DNA from: Diospyros lotus
Taxonomy: Eukaryota > Streptophyta > Magnoliopsida > Ericales > Ebenaceae
Direction: 5' to 3'
Length of the DNA stretch: 64,000 nt
NCBI RefSeq assembly: GCF_014633365.1
Contig: NC_068351.1
Span: 5,070,879 to 5,134,878 of the forward strand
The first letter of the stretch is position 1; every line of letters starts with the position of its first letter. The notes under the pieces were generated by a model. The model was not told the origin of the DNA and searched no databases. It was given only the letters and a program-made list of their open reading frames with translations. The position numbers were made by a program, and so were the translations under genes. This document shows positions 25,601-33,785 of the stretch, piece by piece.

Positions 25601-26723
25601 GGTGTCGGGTAGGGATAAAATATTTACAAGTTCCTTTTGGCAGGAACTGTTTAGGAGTATGGGAGTGGGGCTACACCTCTCAACTGCCTATCACCCAAAG
25701 ACGGATGGGAAAACGGAATGCATGAATCAATGTTTGGAAGGTTATCTCCGATGCATGTGTTTTGTGAGGCCTAGGAGTTGGCATAAGTGGTTGTCTTTAG
25801 CCCAATGGTGGTATAATTCGACCTATCACACAGCTATTAAGCGCTCCCCTTTTGAAGCTTTATTTGGGTATTGTCCACCCCTACTGCCAACTACTACAAG
25901 GACCTCAGCTATTTTGGCTGATGTGGAGCACTACTTTCAGGAACAGAGAGAGGTTTTGGTTAAATTGAAGAGGGAGCTCTTGACAGCTCGAAATCGCATG
26001 GAACAGTTTGCTAACAAAAGGAGAAGTGCACAAACTTTTGCAGTGGGAGATCAAGTGTTCCTTAAGGTAAAACGTTTTTTACAGCCTTCTTTCACTAATA
26101 GTTTTGTGTCTAAGTTTGGCCCAAAGTATTTCGGACCCTATACTATATTGGCTAAGGTTGGTGAGGTGGCATATAGGCTGCAATTACTTGCGGAAGTTAA
26201 GATTCACCCCGTATTCCATGTGTCATTGAAGAATGCAGTCAGCCCTCATGTGCCATCAGTTCCTCGTTACCTAATTTGGAGGGCGAACCTGAAGTGGAAG
26301 TCAGTCCGGTGTTACCAACTATCGAAGAGGATGAAGTGGCAGTTGAACCCCAAGCTGTTGTGGATAGAAGGGTGATATATCAAGGTACGACCCCTATTAC
26401 GCAAGTATTGATTCGGTGGTCACTTGCCTCCAGACCAGCCTACTTGGGAGTACTTACCAGATGTATTGAAGCAGTTTTCCCACATTTTCAATCTTCTTTG
26501 ACATTCTTGGAGATAAGAATTATTTCATGGGGGGCGGGGAGAATTTGTTAGGACCCGGGGCATAATTGTAATAAAGGCTCGGGTAGTTAAATAACTAATG
26601 GGCAGGGAGATGTATTTGGAGAGAAGGCACTGTTAGTTACTGTGGGAGCTATGCCTAATAAGTAGGTTGTTATAGAAGAAGTAAAGGGTTTTTTGGATTG
26701 AATAACAAACTCTCTCGCCCTCT

Positions 26724-26759
<36 letters not shown>

Positions 26760-29700
26760 TCTCTTCTTATCTTTCTGTTCTAGATGGAATTTCCTTTTGG
26801 AATTTCAGCCATTGTCAAACCCTAAGTCAAGGGCTTGCCATAGGCTTGCAAAAGTTTTTCAAGATTGCACCATCCAAGCAATGGAAGAGAAGGAAAAAGC
26901 ATATTGGAAGCTGTGGAAGGGTGGCATTTCTTGGGGACAAAAAATGTTTTAAGGTGGGGGAATGTCAGGACCCCGGGGTATAGTAGTAATAGATAATGGA
27001 TGTATTTCTTATTTGTATCTGCTATTAGTTGGGATTGAAACAATTGTACTTAGAAGTAGTTTACAGTTGTACCAAGAAGGCTGCAGCCTTCAGTTATAAT
27101 TGGTTTGAATATTTCGTAGCCCTATTCGCGCCAAATCACTGCTATCTAGATCAGTATATAAGACTGATCTAGCATAATTCATGGTATGAATGAATACAAT
27201 TGAAACAATTCTGATTTCCTCCTCCAACTTCTCTCTCCCTCTCTCTCTCTCTCTCTCAATCTTTCTCTCCCTCACTTCCTGTTCTTTTGATCCTCCCTAT
27301 TCTTCTTCTAAATTTCCCCCTCATTTTTCCAATTTCCAATCCAAAGCCTAGGCAAACCCTAGGTACACGACAGTGGGGACCTAAAATTTCAATGGAATCT
27401 GCAGTTGCCTGAACTTATTTATCATTGGCTTCAATTTCATACAAACTCATTTTTCCTTCAAGCCTCGGCAGTCCCTCAGCCTAAAATATCACAAATACAT
27501 TAGATCTGAGCCTTATGAACTATTAGCCTCGTGCACTTTATACTTCTATCCTCTGCTCTTTAGCCTATTGGTTTCAGAAGCTTGTTGCATTCCAGCAAGG
27601 ATCCTTTTCCTCTAAGAATCTTGTTTTCTCTGAACTTGGCATGTCACTGGTTTCATGGGCATATTAAGCTCATTATTCTATGTTTCAGCAGGCATTTTAG
27701 GGGCTCACAAATCATTGTCTCAAGGCTGCATTTTCTCAACTTCAAATGCGACAAACTCTTATCATTTTATAGTGACTTGAGCCTGACCATTGAGGACTCA
27801 CTACTAGTTACCTACAGGGTTATGGTTCTTGCCCTTATAGGCTCATCAAATTTTTATCTCTGAGCTAAATGGTCGTGCTTCTCGACGGCCTAACAATCTT
27901 TTTCATCTTCACTTCTCGACAGTCTTGGCCTTCTTGCTCCTTATGTTTCTAAACTATGTGGCTGTTCCTAAAAGTGAAGGAGAAACGTGGCTTTCTTGAT
28001 AGCCATCCACTCAGCAATGTTATTGTGCATAGTTGTGTAGGAAGTTTGTGTCTGCATGTAACTTTCCTCATCTGATACAATGGGATTACGTTATTAGGGG
28101 ATGCCTGCACCTGCTGCTGTATGGATATTTGGTTGCCTGTTGGAGGTTTGTCTCTCTTCCATAAATTGGGATATAGAGGACTTGACAACCTCATCAAAAT
28201 GCTTATATGGTGTCAGTGGTGGAGCCAGAAATTTTTAGTTGGGTGGGCAAAAATAAAAATAGTAAAAAAAATTTGAAATTACATGCATGATACTAAAAAA
28301 ATATATCAATAAATTACTATAATTATTCTCGACGCGTTTTTATATTTTAATAACATCACATAATGACATCATTACCAATTTTATTAAATATATCATTTTC
28401 AATATACATAACTAAACTGTCACTCAACCATTGATTTCTAGTTCGATTGTGCAGGCGAGTCTTGACAAGTTTCGTGGTAGAAAATACTATTTTTACTGTA
28501 GCAGTAGCAACAAGAATAATTAATGCTAGTGTTACAAGTATGTAAACTAAGAAAAATGCTATTGGTACATCATTGTGTACACCTTGGGCTACACAATGAT
28601 GTACCAATGTCTAAAATGCCCTCACCCAAGGTGGTGAGGCGAGGGGTATTTATGTCATTTATGTACTTTATGTAACCCAAGATGTACATAAATGATGTAC
28701 AAATAGCATGACTCGTAAACTAATAGATACACATCATTTTTTTTCGTCACTACCAACTTCTGTGTAAGATTACTAAGGCCTCGTAATACTTCAAAATTCT
28801 TGTTAGTACGCATATCAATAATATATGTTTCAAGGATCCTTCAAATTGCAATTCTAAAATTCTAAAAAATGCCCAAAAAAAATTAGTCCCTAAATACTTC
28901 AAAAAAATCCCAAAAAATCAGTCTATAAATCCTTCAAAATAGCCCCAAAATTCAGTCACTGAATCCTTAAAAAATGCCCCAAAATTCAGTCCCTAAATTC
29001 TTCAAAAAAAGCTTCAACCTTAAGCCCCTAAATCTCTTCAAAACATTCAAAATGGAAAAAGAGATTATGAAGAAAACAAGCTTGTAATATTACGGTAATT
29101 GTATTTCTGCTCAATTAAACTCATCTAATTACATTATAAAGGTAGTCTTCTTATTTTATTTTTCATAAAATCAGACAATAAAGGTTAAGCAGCTAGCTTC
29201 TAGAAACAAAACAAAAGATGGTAATTAAGAAACCAATCCATAGCCAAATATATGTGTCTGAAGAGAAAAACATTTAAGCAAATTAAGGCTGGCATATATG
29301 CTATGTCAGTCATTGAGACCTTAATAGGAAAAAATTGAGAAATTCAAGGTGAGCAATGGCCCACCGTTGGCTGTATGTGGCTCCGCCACTGTATGGCGTG
29401 CTCCTAGTTTCAATTTGCACAGCCTCCAACAAACAGAAAGGACAGTGGGATGTTATTAGGAGGTTATCCTAACCCTATTGCATTAGGTAGCAAGTCCATC
29501 AATAAACCTGTTTAAGCTGAAAGTGAGGTACTTTAATAGACCCCATTGCTTTGACTGTAATAGCACCTTCTATTATGTCTCCTCTGCTTTATGTATGCCT
29601 TTTCCTATAGTGCCAATTTTATCCCCATTGCAAGATATAACTATAACTAGGATGAGGATTTTATGATGGATGTACAAGACATGCAAAAAAAGACAAAATA

Positions 29701-29952
29701 TGAAACGAGATTATATGTAATAAAGTTAGAGTGGTGAGGCAACTGAGATGGTTCAAACATATGAGATGAAGACCAATAGACTCACTTGTGAGGCAAGGTA
29801 ATGAAATGCAGGATGTTTATAGCAAAACAGGGAGAGGAAGACCAATGAGAACTGTTACGACCCTAATGTTTGGCTAGGGTTTAGGAAGGGAATTTGGAAG
29901 AAATGGAGGGAGATTAGATTAAAAGAGAGGGAAATAGCAAGAATTGGAAGAT

Positions 29953-29990
<38 letters not shown>

Positions 29991-32888
29991 GAGGGAAATT
30001 GATGTTGGTCCCTTAGGGTATGGCCACTCAGGAGGGGGGGTGAATTGAGTGCTTAAAAAATTTATTATTTTTCTTACCACCAATTTTAATGAATGATATT
30101 ATAAAATTATTTATCTATTTTAACAAATATATAAATATTCAATCTTTGGTTAACTTATTTATTTTGACAAAAATATTTATTTATTTAATTTATTTTATTA
30201 TACCTTATGATATTGCAATCAACAAGATGAACATTAAAGCAATATAAATAAATGATGGACAAGGCGATATATAGTGGTTCGGTATATTCCAAACACCTAC
30301 TCCACTCTCCCAAGCTCTAACCATCCTTGGGGATCCACTAGATCCAACCATCACCAAGGTTTTCCCTTAGCTTACCTTGGAAACTACAACCATACACATA
30401 CACATACACCTAGATTTAACTAGATCTAGGTAATTGATACAAACAACGCAAAGAGATCTAACAGTTACACAGATTGTCCACACTTGGATGCAAATAAAAC
30501 AATGGAAATCAATAATATTACAAGGCGGCAGTAAGTAAATAAATAAATCGACCTCAGCCTTGATTGGAGAGAAAAAGGAGATTGTCTGTAAATCTGTTCT
30601 CCAAATACATTGGGGCTCGGTGGTGAATGTAGAAAGTTGATTCGTGAGCCTCAGATTGATTGAATACGAACTTGAGTGCAAATGAATGCTATTCAATGCA
30701 TTAGGGTTGCAAAAGTGTATTGTAGATGTGCTTGGGGGGTTTTATACCAAGTCTTGACGCTACTGTAACGCTTCAATTTCTGACCGTTGGGGCAAGGGTA
30801 GACCTTCTGAAAGTTGTGGGTTGACCTTGATTTGAAATAGGGTCAACCTTTGAAAGATACAGGGTTGACCTTAGGCAACACTATTTTAACATATTTCTAA
30901 AATTTCAAAAATATGACTGTTGGACAACATAGGTACCCCTCTGGTAATCCTAGGGTCGACTTTTGATCTATATTTAAACAAAATAACTTTATACAATATT
31001 TATTTAATTAATATTAAACTTAAATCAGTAGAAAATAATTTTAAACAAATATTGCTATTTAATACATTTAATGTATAAAATTATTTATAACTTGCAGAAA
31101 TAATTTTAACACCGTATTCCATATTACATAATATATTTTCTATAAAAAAAATAATTTATAAATTTATTAAAAATACTTAGGCACTAAAATTCACGTATTT
31201 ATATGAAATATTCTTTTTGTTACTCATCAAAATCAAATATAACAAGTTGGCTCAACAAGTGAGAGGGAAAATGGAATTCAATTATCATTCTTAAGCTTCC
31301 ATTCTCTAACTACTCAAGCCTGTTTATAGGCTTACAATTGGATATACTAACAGCTATAATAACAATATAATCAAAATAAGAAACCTATAATTCATATGAC
31401 TATTATATCCTTGGGAATTCCTTGGGGTCGTGATAATAACTTGGTGAGAAACTCTTAAACATGATATAAGATTTAATACTATAGGGTACATGGAAATGCA
31501 TAGAGATGGTTGGAGGTCTAGAATTCATGTAGCTGGCCTCACCAAGTGGGATTAAGGCTTTTGATTATTATTGTCATTGGCTGTAATGATGGCATCAATT
31601 TTACCCCTTTCAGAGGTTTACCCATTTAATTTGCTGTGCTTATTTAATTTTTATGTGTTCTAGGAAATGCAAAGTGCCAATACTGATAAGGTTGATAATA
31701 GTAATATCTTTCTAGGTGATGTGTTCTGACTAAAAATGTGATTGTATCACTCATTTGATTAAATGAACTAACCTGATTTAGTTGCTGACTGGTCATCACG
31801 GTTTGATAATAGGCATGGCATAATTAAACAAGGTCAAAAAAGTCCATTCTGTGTTACAACATGAACAAGTTGATTTAAGGTTGAATGCATATATTTATTG
31901 ATTCACATTTCTTTTTCAAGATTTACTTGTTTAATGTTCCATCACAATGTAATCTGCTTACAATTTTCCACAGCAGGAAGGTCAAGACAAGTGGCAGATG
32001 TCTTTTGTCATGCCCTCGAAATATGGTTCCAACCTGCCATTGCCCAAAGATCCATCTGTGAGGATCAAAGAGGTGGAAAGGAAAATTGTTGCTGTCACTG
32101 CCTTTTCAGGTCCCCTCGACTTTCAACTTTTGAAGTCCTAGACATTAAAAATCTAGGAAGCAGTGTGAACTTTGTCGGTCAGTTTTCCATCACAATCTCC
32201 AAGGTTGAGTATCCATTTCTACATTAAGAAATGAGAGGATGGTTATGCTAAAACAGGAGAAGTTTATCCCAAATTGAGTTTCTTTTTGTCATTATATGGG
32301 GTACATTAGTAGTTGAAATTAGTAGATGCAACCATGAAGTAGATGATATAACTATACTATTGCATCATTTTGCATGTGAGATGTTTCACTTTTTTTGCCG
32401 GAATTAATCAAGAATGCCAAACTGATAAGAAATAATTATCAAGGTAAATGAAACATATTTTTATATCGGGTTGCAAGAACCAATTTGTGCGGTCCCAATC
32501 TGGTAAATAAATGTCTTTTTTTTTTTGGTAAGTAATCTTGTGAATAATGTCAGCTTCATGAAATAGCTTTAGTTCCAGAGATGACTTGATTCTTGCTATG
32601 TTCCATTTTTAAACCAGGCTTTGTCACTGATGAAGAGGTTACACGTAGGGAATCAATTTTAAGAAATGCTCTAAAGAATGACCCTCAGTTTCAAATAAAA
32701 GATGGTGCATCAGTTGAAGTTGCTCAGGTAATTTTTTCTCAAACAAAAAATTTACCTGTGGAATATAGTGTCTATTTTTGAATTGTCATAACTTCTCTAT
32801 ATCTGTCTTGCAGTACAATCCACCATTTACGCTTCCATTTACTCGTCGCAATGAGATTGGTTTGGAAGTTGAAAGGAAATTAGAGTAG
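10629..32888 (+). CDS. HBP5: SOUL haem-binding family protein, plastid-targeted type
   Basis: Eight exons: 10629-10842, 10937-11023, 11159-11229, 12312-12413, 12507-12611, 31974-32109, 32618-32727 and 32814-32888. All introns are GT-AG, and the lengths sum to 900 nt (299 aa plus stop) with every phase compatible. Residues 1-70 are Ser/Arg-rich and look like a chloroplast transit peptide. The remainder is a single SOUL domain, with [21 protein letters not shown], a doubled MEMTTPV motif, [35 protein letters not shown] and a final YNPPFTLPF. The doubled MEMTTPV and overall order match Arabidopsis HBP5 (At5g20140) as I recall it. Relatives bind haem/tetrapyrroles, and HBP5 is linked to plastid haem oxygenase. 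Exon 6 has a tandem CAGCAG acceptor. Intron 5 (12612-31973) is about 19.4 kb and almost wholly mobile DNA. Splicing of that intron is inferred from phase and homology. Confidence 0.88.
12612..13046. other. Start of the giant SOUL intron, no recognised feature
   Basis: Donor GTAAGC is followed by AT-rich sequence with a poly(T) run near 12670. No element ends or similarity were recognised. Confidence 0.5.
13047..14290 (+). mobile_element. Au-type tRNA-derived SINE, split by a hAT element
   Basis: The 5' part (13047-13208) starts GGGTGAGCCTTGACAGCAA, keeps a B-box-like GGTCATGGGTTTTG (13093-13106), and runs through the AAGTAAGGGTAATGCCATGTA and CCTTCGTGCACTAGG segments typical of plant Au SINEs. 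The short 3' tail GGGACCCCTTTTTATT follows the hAT insertion at about 14273-14290. No SINE target duplication was identified. It is intronic, in sense with the SOUL gene. Confidence 0.75.
13209..14267 (+). mobile_element. hAT transposon relic, copy 1, 8-bp TSD
   Basis: The left end CAGTGGTGGAGCCA and the decayed right end TAGCTTTGCCTTTG are inverted repeats, matching the intact pair of copy 2 (28214-29391). The flanks GCACTAGG (13201-13208) and GCCCTAGG (14268-14275) are an 8-bp duplication with one change. Near 13960-14160 the plus strand retains the hAT C-terminal dimerisation region ([21 protein letters not shown], then [16 protein letters not shown]), with stops. The left half holds degenerate 'gaatttagggactg...' repeats shared with copy 2. 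It inserted into the 3' end of the SINE. Confidence 0.88.
14291..14537. other. Intron sequence between two elements
   Basis: Unique-looking AT-rich sequence; nothing recognised. Confidence 0.4.
14926..15260 (+). mobile_element. TRIM element, complete (335 bp), TSD CCTAG
   Basis: Two terminal repeats of 114 bp (14926-15039) and 116 bp (15145-15260) both start TGTTGAGAATCCCACATC and end in CA. Next to the first is a perfect TGGTATCAGAGC primer-binding site for initiator tRNA-Met (15042-15053). A purine tract GACGTGGGGGGGAG (15131-15144) precedes the second. CCTAG is duplicated at 14921-14925 and 15261-15265. A TATA-like CTATATATAAAG lies in each repeat. The internal region is only about 105 bp and non-coding, so the element depends on other retrotransposons. 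It inserted into the 5' LTR of family A. Confidence 0.93.
16498..16660 (+). pseudogene. Gag-like ORF start of family A
   Basis: An ATG opens about 53 codons that begin [16 protein letters not shown] and are rich in helix-forming residues. They end where a truncated second LTR copy begins. The start resembles the [16 protein letters not shown] start of the chromovirus gag nearby and the MAQGTHMKQFES start of family B, so it probably derives from a gypsy gag N-terminus. The function is inferred only from that resemblance. Confidence 0.5.
16677..16850 (+). mobile_element. 5'-truncated family A LTR plus primer-binding site
   Basis: From GAATACAATTGAAACAATT to CCTTAGGTACATGACA the sequence repeats the 3' half of the family A LTR. 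It is followed by ATTGGTATCGAAGC, a primer-binding site better preserved than that of the outer copy. This points to a head-to-tail or recombinant arrangement of two family A copies. Confidence 0.75.
16885..20330 (-). mobile_element. Ty3/gypsy gag-protease fragment, split by a solo LTR
   Basis: Minus-strand frames run from a retrotransposon gag core (right part, about 20330 to 19619: [40 protein letters not shown]) to a CCHC zinc knuckle [14 protein letters not shown] (about 17110-17150). An acidic linker and the aspartic-protease start MVLLDSGN (about 16890) follow. Between gag core and knuckle sits the 2.45-kb solo LTR. A stop and truncation at both ends show it is dead. It lies antisense inside family A. 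Confidence 0.82.
17162..19613 (+). mobile_element. Long solo LTR (2452 bp), TSD CCGTT
   Basis: It starts TGTAATACTCG and ends AGGGTGTTACA, with exact CCGTT duplications at 17157-17161 and 19614-19618. A TATA box TATAAATA lies at 17968-17975, giving plus-strand transcription. The size and TGTAA...TTACA ends resemble LTRs of Del/Tekay-type chromoviruses, which is an inference. A purine-rich 71-codon open frame at 18484-18699 is Lys/Arg-rich and looks fortuitous. It disrupts the minus-strand gag. Confidence 0.9.
20455..21554 (+). pseudogene. Unrecognised ORF of family A, interrupted by the chromovirus
   Basis: Three open pieces read in order: 20455-20964, 20958-21311 and 21333-21554. They are joined by one frameshift near 20960 and one in-frame TAG at 21309-21311. 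Coding sequence resumes in the same frame at 26841, after the chromovirus and one copy of its TAGGC target duplication, and ends near the 3' LTR with [12 protein letters not shown]. The product would be hydrophilic and acidic, with Asn/Glu-rich stretches ([20 protein letters not shown]), then [20 protein letters not shown] and [21 protein letters not shown] recognise no enzymatic domain. The last motif resembles VLGDKNSLKEGG at the matching place in family B. It may be a gag-like or captured sequence; I do not assign a function. Confidence 0.6.
21903..26370 (+). pseudogene. Dead chromovirus gag-pol
   Basis: Domains in order: gag (21903-22810), CCHC knuckle [14 protein letters not shown] (about 22938), acidic linker, protease region with [10 protein letters not shown] (about 23188; Asp-Asn-Gly instead of Asp-Ser-Gly), reverse transcriptase with FFDDILVYS (about 24218), RNase H with [14 protein letters not shown] (about 24650), integrase (25200-26000) and a GPY/chromodomain region (26100-26450). 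In-frame TAG stops occur at 22383, 22809, 23148, 24423 and 24942, with several frameshifts and a small deletion before the FFDD motif. The integrase zinc-binding Cys pair is replaced (REIF) and the second catalytic Asp is Gly at 25608-25610. It cannot encode a working polyprotein. Confidence 0.88.
26727..26757. repeat. (CT)n microsatellite in the 3' LTR
   Basis: About 15 CT units in the 3' LTR; the equivalent place in the 5' LTR has only a short CT run, so the tract expanded after insertion. Confidence 0.9.
27373..28213. other. Intron sequence without recognised features
   Basis: Unique-looking sequence between family A and hAT copy 2. No exon of the SOUL gene is missing from the model, and no repeats were seen. 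Confidence 0.45.
28214..29391 (-). mobile_element. hAT transposon relic, copy 2, inverted relative to copy 1
   Basis: The ends CAGTGGTGGAGCCA and TGGCTCCGCCACTG are perfect 14-bp inverted repeats. The flanks TATGGTGT (28206-28213) and TATGGCGT (29392-29399) are an 8-bp duplication with one transition. On the minus strand, 28607-28356 encodes the hAT dimerisation region ([20 protein letters not shown], then [18 protein letters not shown]). The interior 28840-29030 has degenerate 'caaaattcagtccctaaat' repeats shared with copy 1. A MITE is inserted in the transposase remnant. Confidence 0.92.
28551..28714. mobile_element. Mutator-type MITE (164 bp) with 9-bp TSD
   Basis: The left end GAAAAATGCTATTGGTACAT and the reverse complement of the right end, GAGTCATGCTATTTGTACAT, are inverted repeats. 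The 9-bp GTAAACTAA is duplicated exactly at 28542-28550 and 28715-28723. Ends beginning GA and a 9-bp duplication suit a Mutator-like origin. It is non-coding and nested in the hAT element. Confidence 0.88.
29392..29644. other. Intron sequence without recognised features
   Basis: Short unique stretch between hAT copy 2 and the LINE tail. Confidence 0.4.
29957..29987. repeat. (GA)n microsatellite
   Basis: About 15 AG units; it corresponds to the CT-rich leader of the minus-strand LTR. Confidence 0.9.
30003..31257. mobile_element. LTR-like insertion (TG...CA, 1255 bp)
   Basis: It begins TGTTGGTCCCTTAGGG and ends TTGGCTCAACA, flanked by ATTGA (29998-30002) and AGTGA (31258-31262), a 5-bp duplication with one change. 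It includes AGGAGGGGGGGTGAATTGAG near the left end and CCTACTCCACTCTCCCAAGC near 30300, phrases common in plant repeats. No protein similarity was seen. Solo LTR is the simplest reading, but the class is uncertain. Confidence 0.6.
31586..31973. other. 3' end of the giant SOUL intron
   Basis: AT-rich; it ends in CAATTTTCCACAG, the acceptor for SOUL exon 6, with a second CAG directly after it. Confidence 0.6.
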
Positions 32889-33785
32889 TGAACATAAAAT
32901 ATTTAGTGATTTTGTAGTACCAAACTTGCATATTTTCCTTGTAACACTGGCAAAATTCCCTCACTTTATCAGCCCTCTGTAAAAGCCTTGCAATTGATGA
33001 TGCATACACTATGTTAAAAATTATCTTCCTGCACTTAATGGTAGCTGAACTAGGTTGTATATAACACGCAGATTTTGTTCTGTCTTAGCCATAGTAATTG
33101 GCTTCAGAACCTATGTATATAATTCCAGAAAAAGGTTGATGATGCAGTTTCTATTAGATAGCTGGTGTTTCCTAGTTTCTTCAAAATGTTACAAATAAGC
33201 ACACCCCCTGACCCATCTCTGGCTTGAATATACCAACCCTTTCAGGTGCCACCACTCAAGATGATAGTTTACTGGTTGCAAATATGAGTATCTATTTAAA
33301 GCATTTGTTAGCATCATGGTAAAGTGATGGTATGTGTTGCTGAACAAGCAGTATTTATTGGTGGCAGGAAAGTTCAAACCTATTTCTTTGATTTTTGCTT
33401 TAGATAATTAGTTTAGATTTGAGATACACAACCAGAGCAAGCATGTGAAAGGATCAGTTTTGGATGGATTTTAGTTAAATCCCACTTTGGCTCTAATAAG
33501 AAAAAGTTTTTCAATATCCAATATTTATCTTTAAAATTTATTCTTAACATTATATTCACTCTTCATTTGTGGGAATAGCCTTTTGCAAAGCAGGGTAAAA
33601 CTATGTATAAAAACGAATTTTTTTTCTCCCTTATGCACTAGAAAAGCCTATATTTTATTTGCTTTCCTGGATTTATCTACAAAGTCAACTCATACCCACT
33701 CATATCTCAATTGGAGTTTTGGTATAACTGAACAAGGGCTTATATGGGAAAGGAAAAAGATTCTTTGGCATAGAGTTGAGTAAAA
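32889..33785. other. 3' UTR of the SOUL gene and intergenic sequence
   Basis: No coding frame or repeat recognised. AT-rich sequence after the stop (AACATAAAATATTTAG) could hold the polyadenylation signal. Confidence 0.45.

Larger units (their letters stand above)
21555..26840 (+). mobile_element. Full-length Ty3/gypsy chromovirus, TSD TAGGC
   Basis: The 5' LTR is 21555-21829 (275 bp) and the 3' LTR 26546-26840 (295 bp). Both start TGTTAGGA, and they end GGGCTTGACA / GGGCTTGCCA. TAGGC is duplicated exactly at 21550-21554 and 26841-26845. The primer-binding region ATTTGGTATCAAAGC follows the 5' LTR. The purine tract ATGGGGGGCGGGGAGAATT precedes the 3' LTR. Total length (5286 bp), short LTRs and a C-terminal chromodomain-like remnant suggest a Reina-type chromovirus. 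It inserted into the family A ORF. The LTR length difference is mostly an expanded CT repeat. Confidence 0.93.
14538..27372 (+). mobile_element. Non-autonomous LTR retroelement, family A (LARD-like), carrying many insertions
   Basis: The 5' LTR is 14538-15275 (about 398 bp without the nested TRIM) and the 3' LTR 26963-27372 (410 bp). Both start TGTCAGGACCCC and end TAGGTACACGACA. After the 5' LTR comes a decayed primer-binding site ATTGATATTAGAGCC (15276-15290). Before the 3' LTR is the polypurine tract AAGGTGGGGGAA (26951-26962). A gag-like start ([12 protein letters not shown]...) is at 16498-16660 and an unrecognised ORF at 20455-21554, resuming after 26840. No polymerase belongs to this element itself. 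The flanks GTGAA and GTGGG agree at only 3 of 5 bases, so the TSD is decayed or the ends are recombinant. The whole lies inside SOUL intron 5, in sense. Confidence 0.78.
29853..31438 (-). mobile_element. Minus-strand solo LTR with a second insertion inside
   Basis: Read on the minus strand it starts near TATTATCACGACCCC (31438), has a TATA-like CCTATAAACAGGC (about 31322-31335), a CT-rich leader, and ends CCCTAGCCAAACATTAGGGTCGTAACA (29853). This plan matches the family B LTR at 52643-53002. The flanks share only AAC, so the TSD is not clear. About 330 bp belong to this LTR; the rest is the nested element 30003-31257. Confidence 0.65.
29645..31585 (+). mobile_element. RTE LINE 3' end, split by a nested LTR
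   Basis: The left part (29645-29852) encodes the degraded RTE segment seen at 765-1150 (MRILWWM-like, then a GRGRPMRT motif). The right part (31439-31585) resumes with the ETLKHDI-like segment and the terminal CCAAGTGGGATTAAGGCTTTT tail. It is dead and 5'-truncated. Confidence 0.72.

Noticed and set aside
28840..29030. Regularly spaced short repeats that might suggest an array
   Set aside because: They are degenerate, lack unique spacers, and recur in hAT copy 1, so they are subterminal transposon repeats.
30367..30696. 109-codon minus-strand frame
   Set aside because: It lies within a non-coding LTR-like insertion and shows no similarity.
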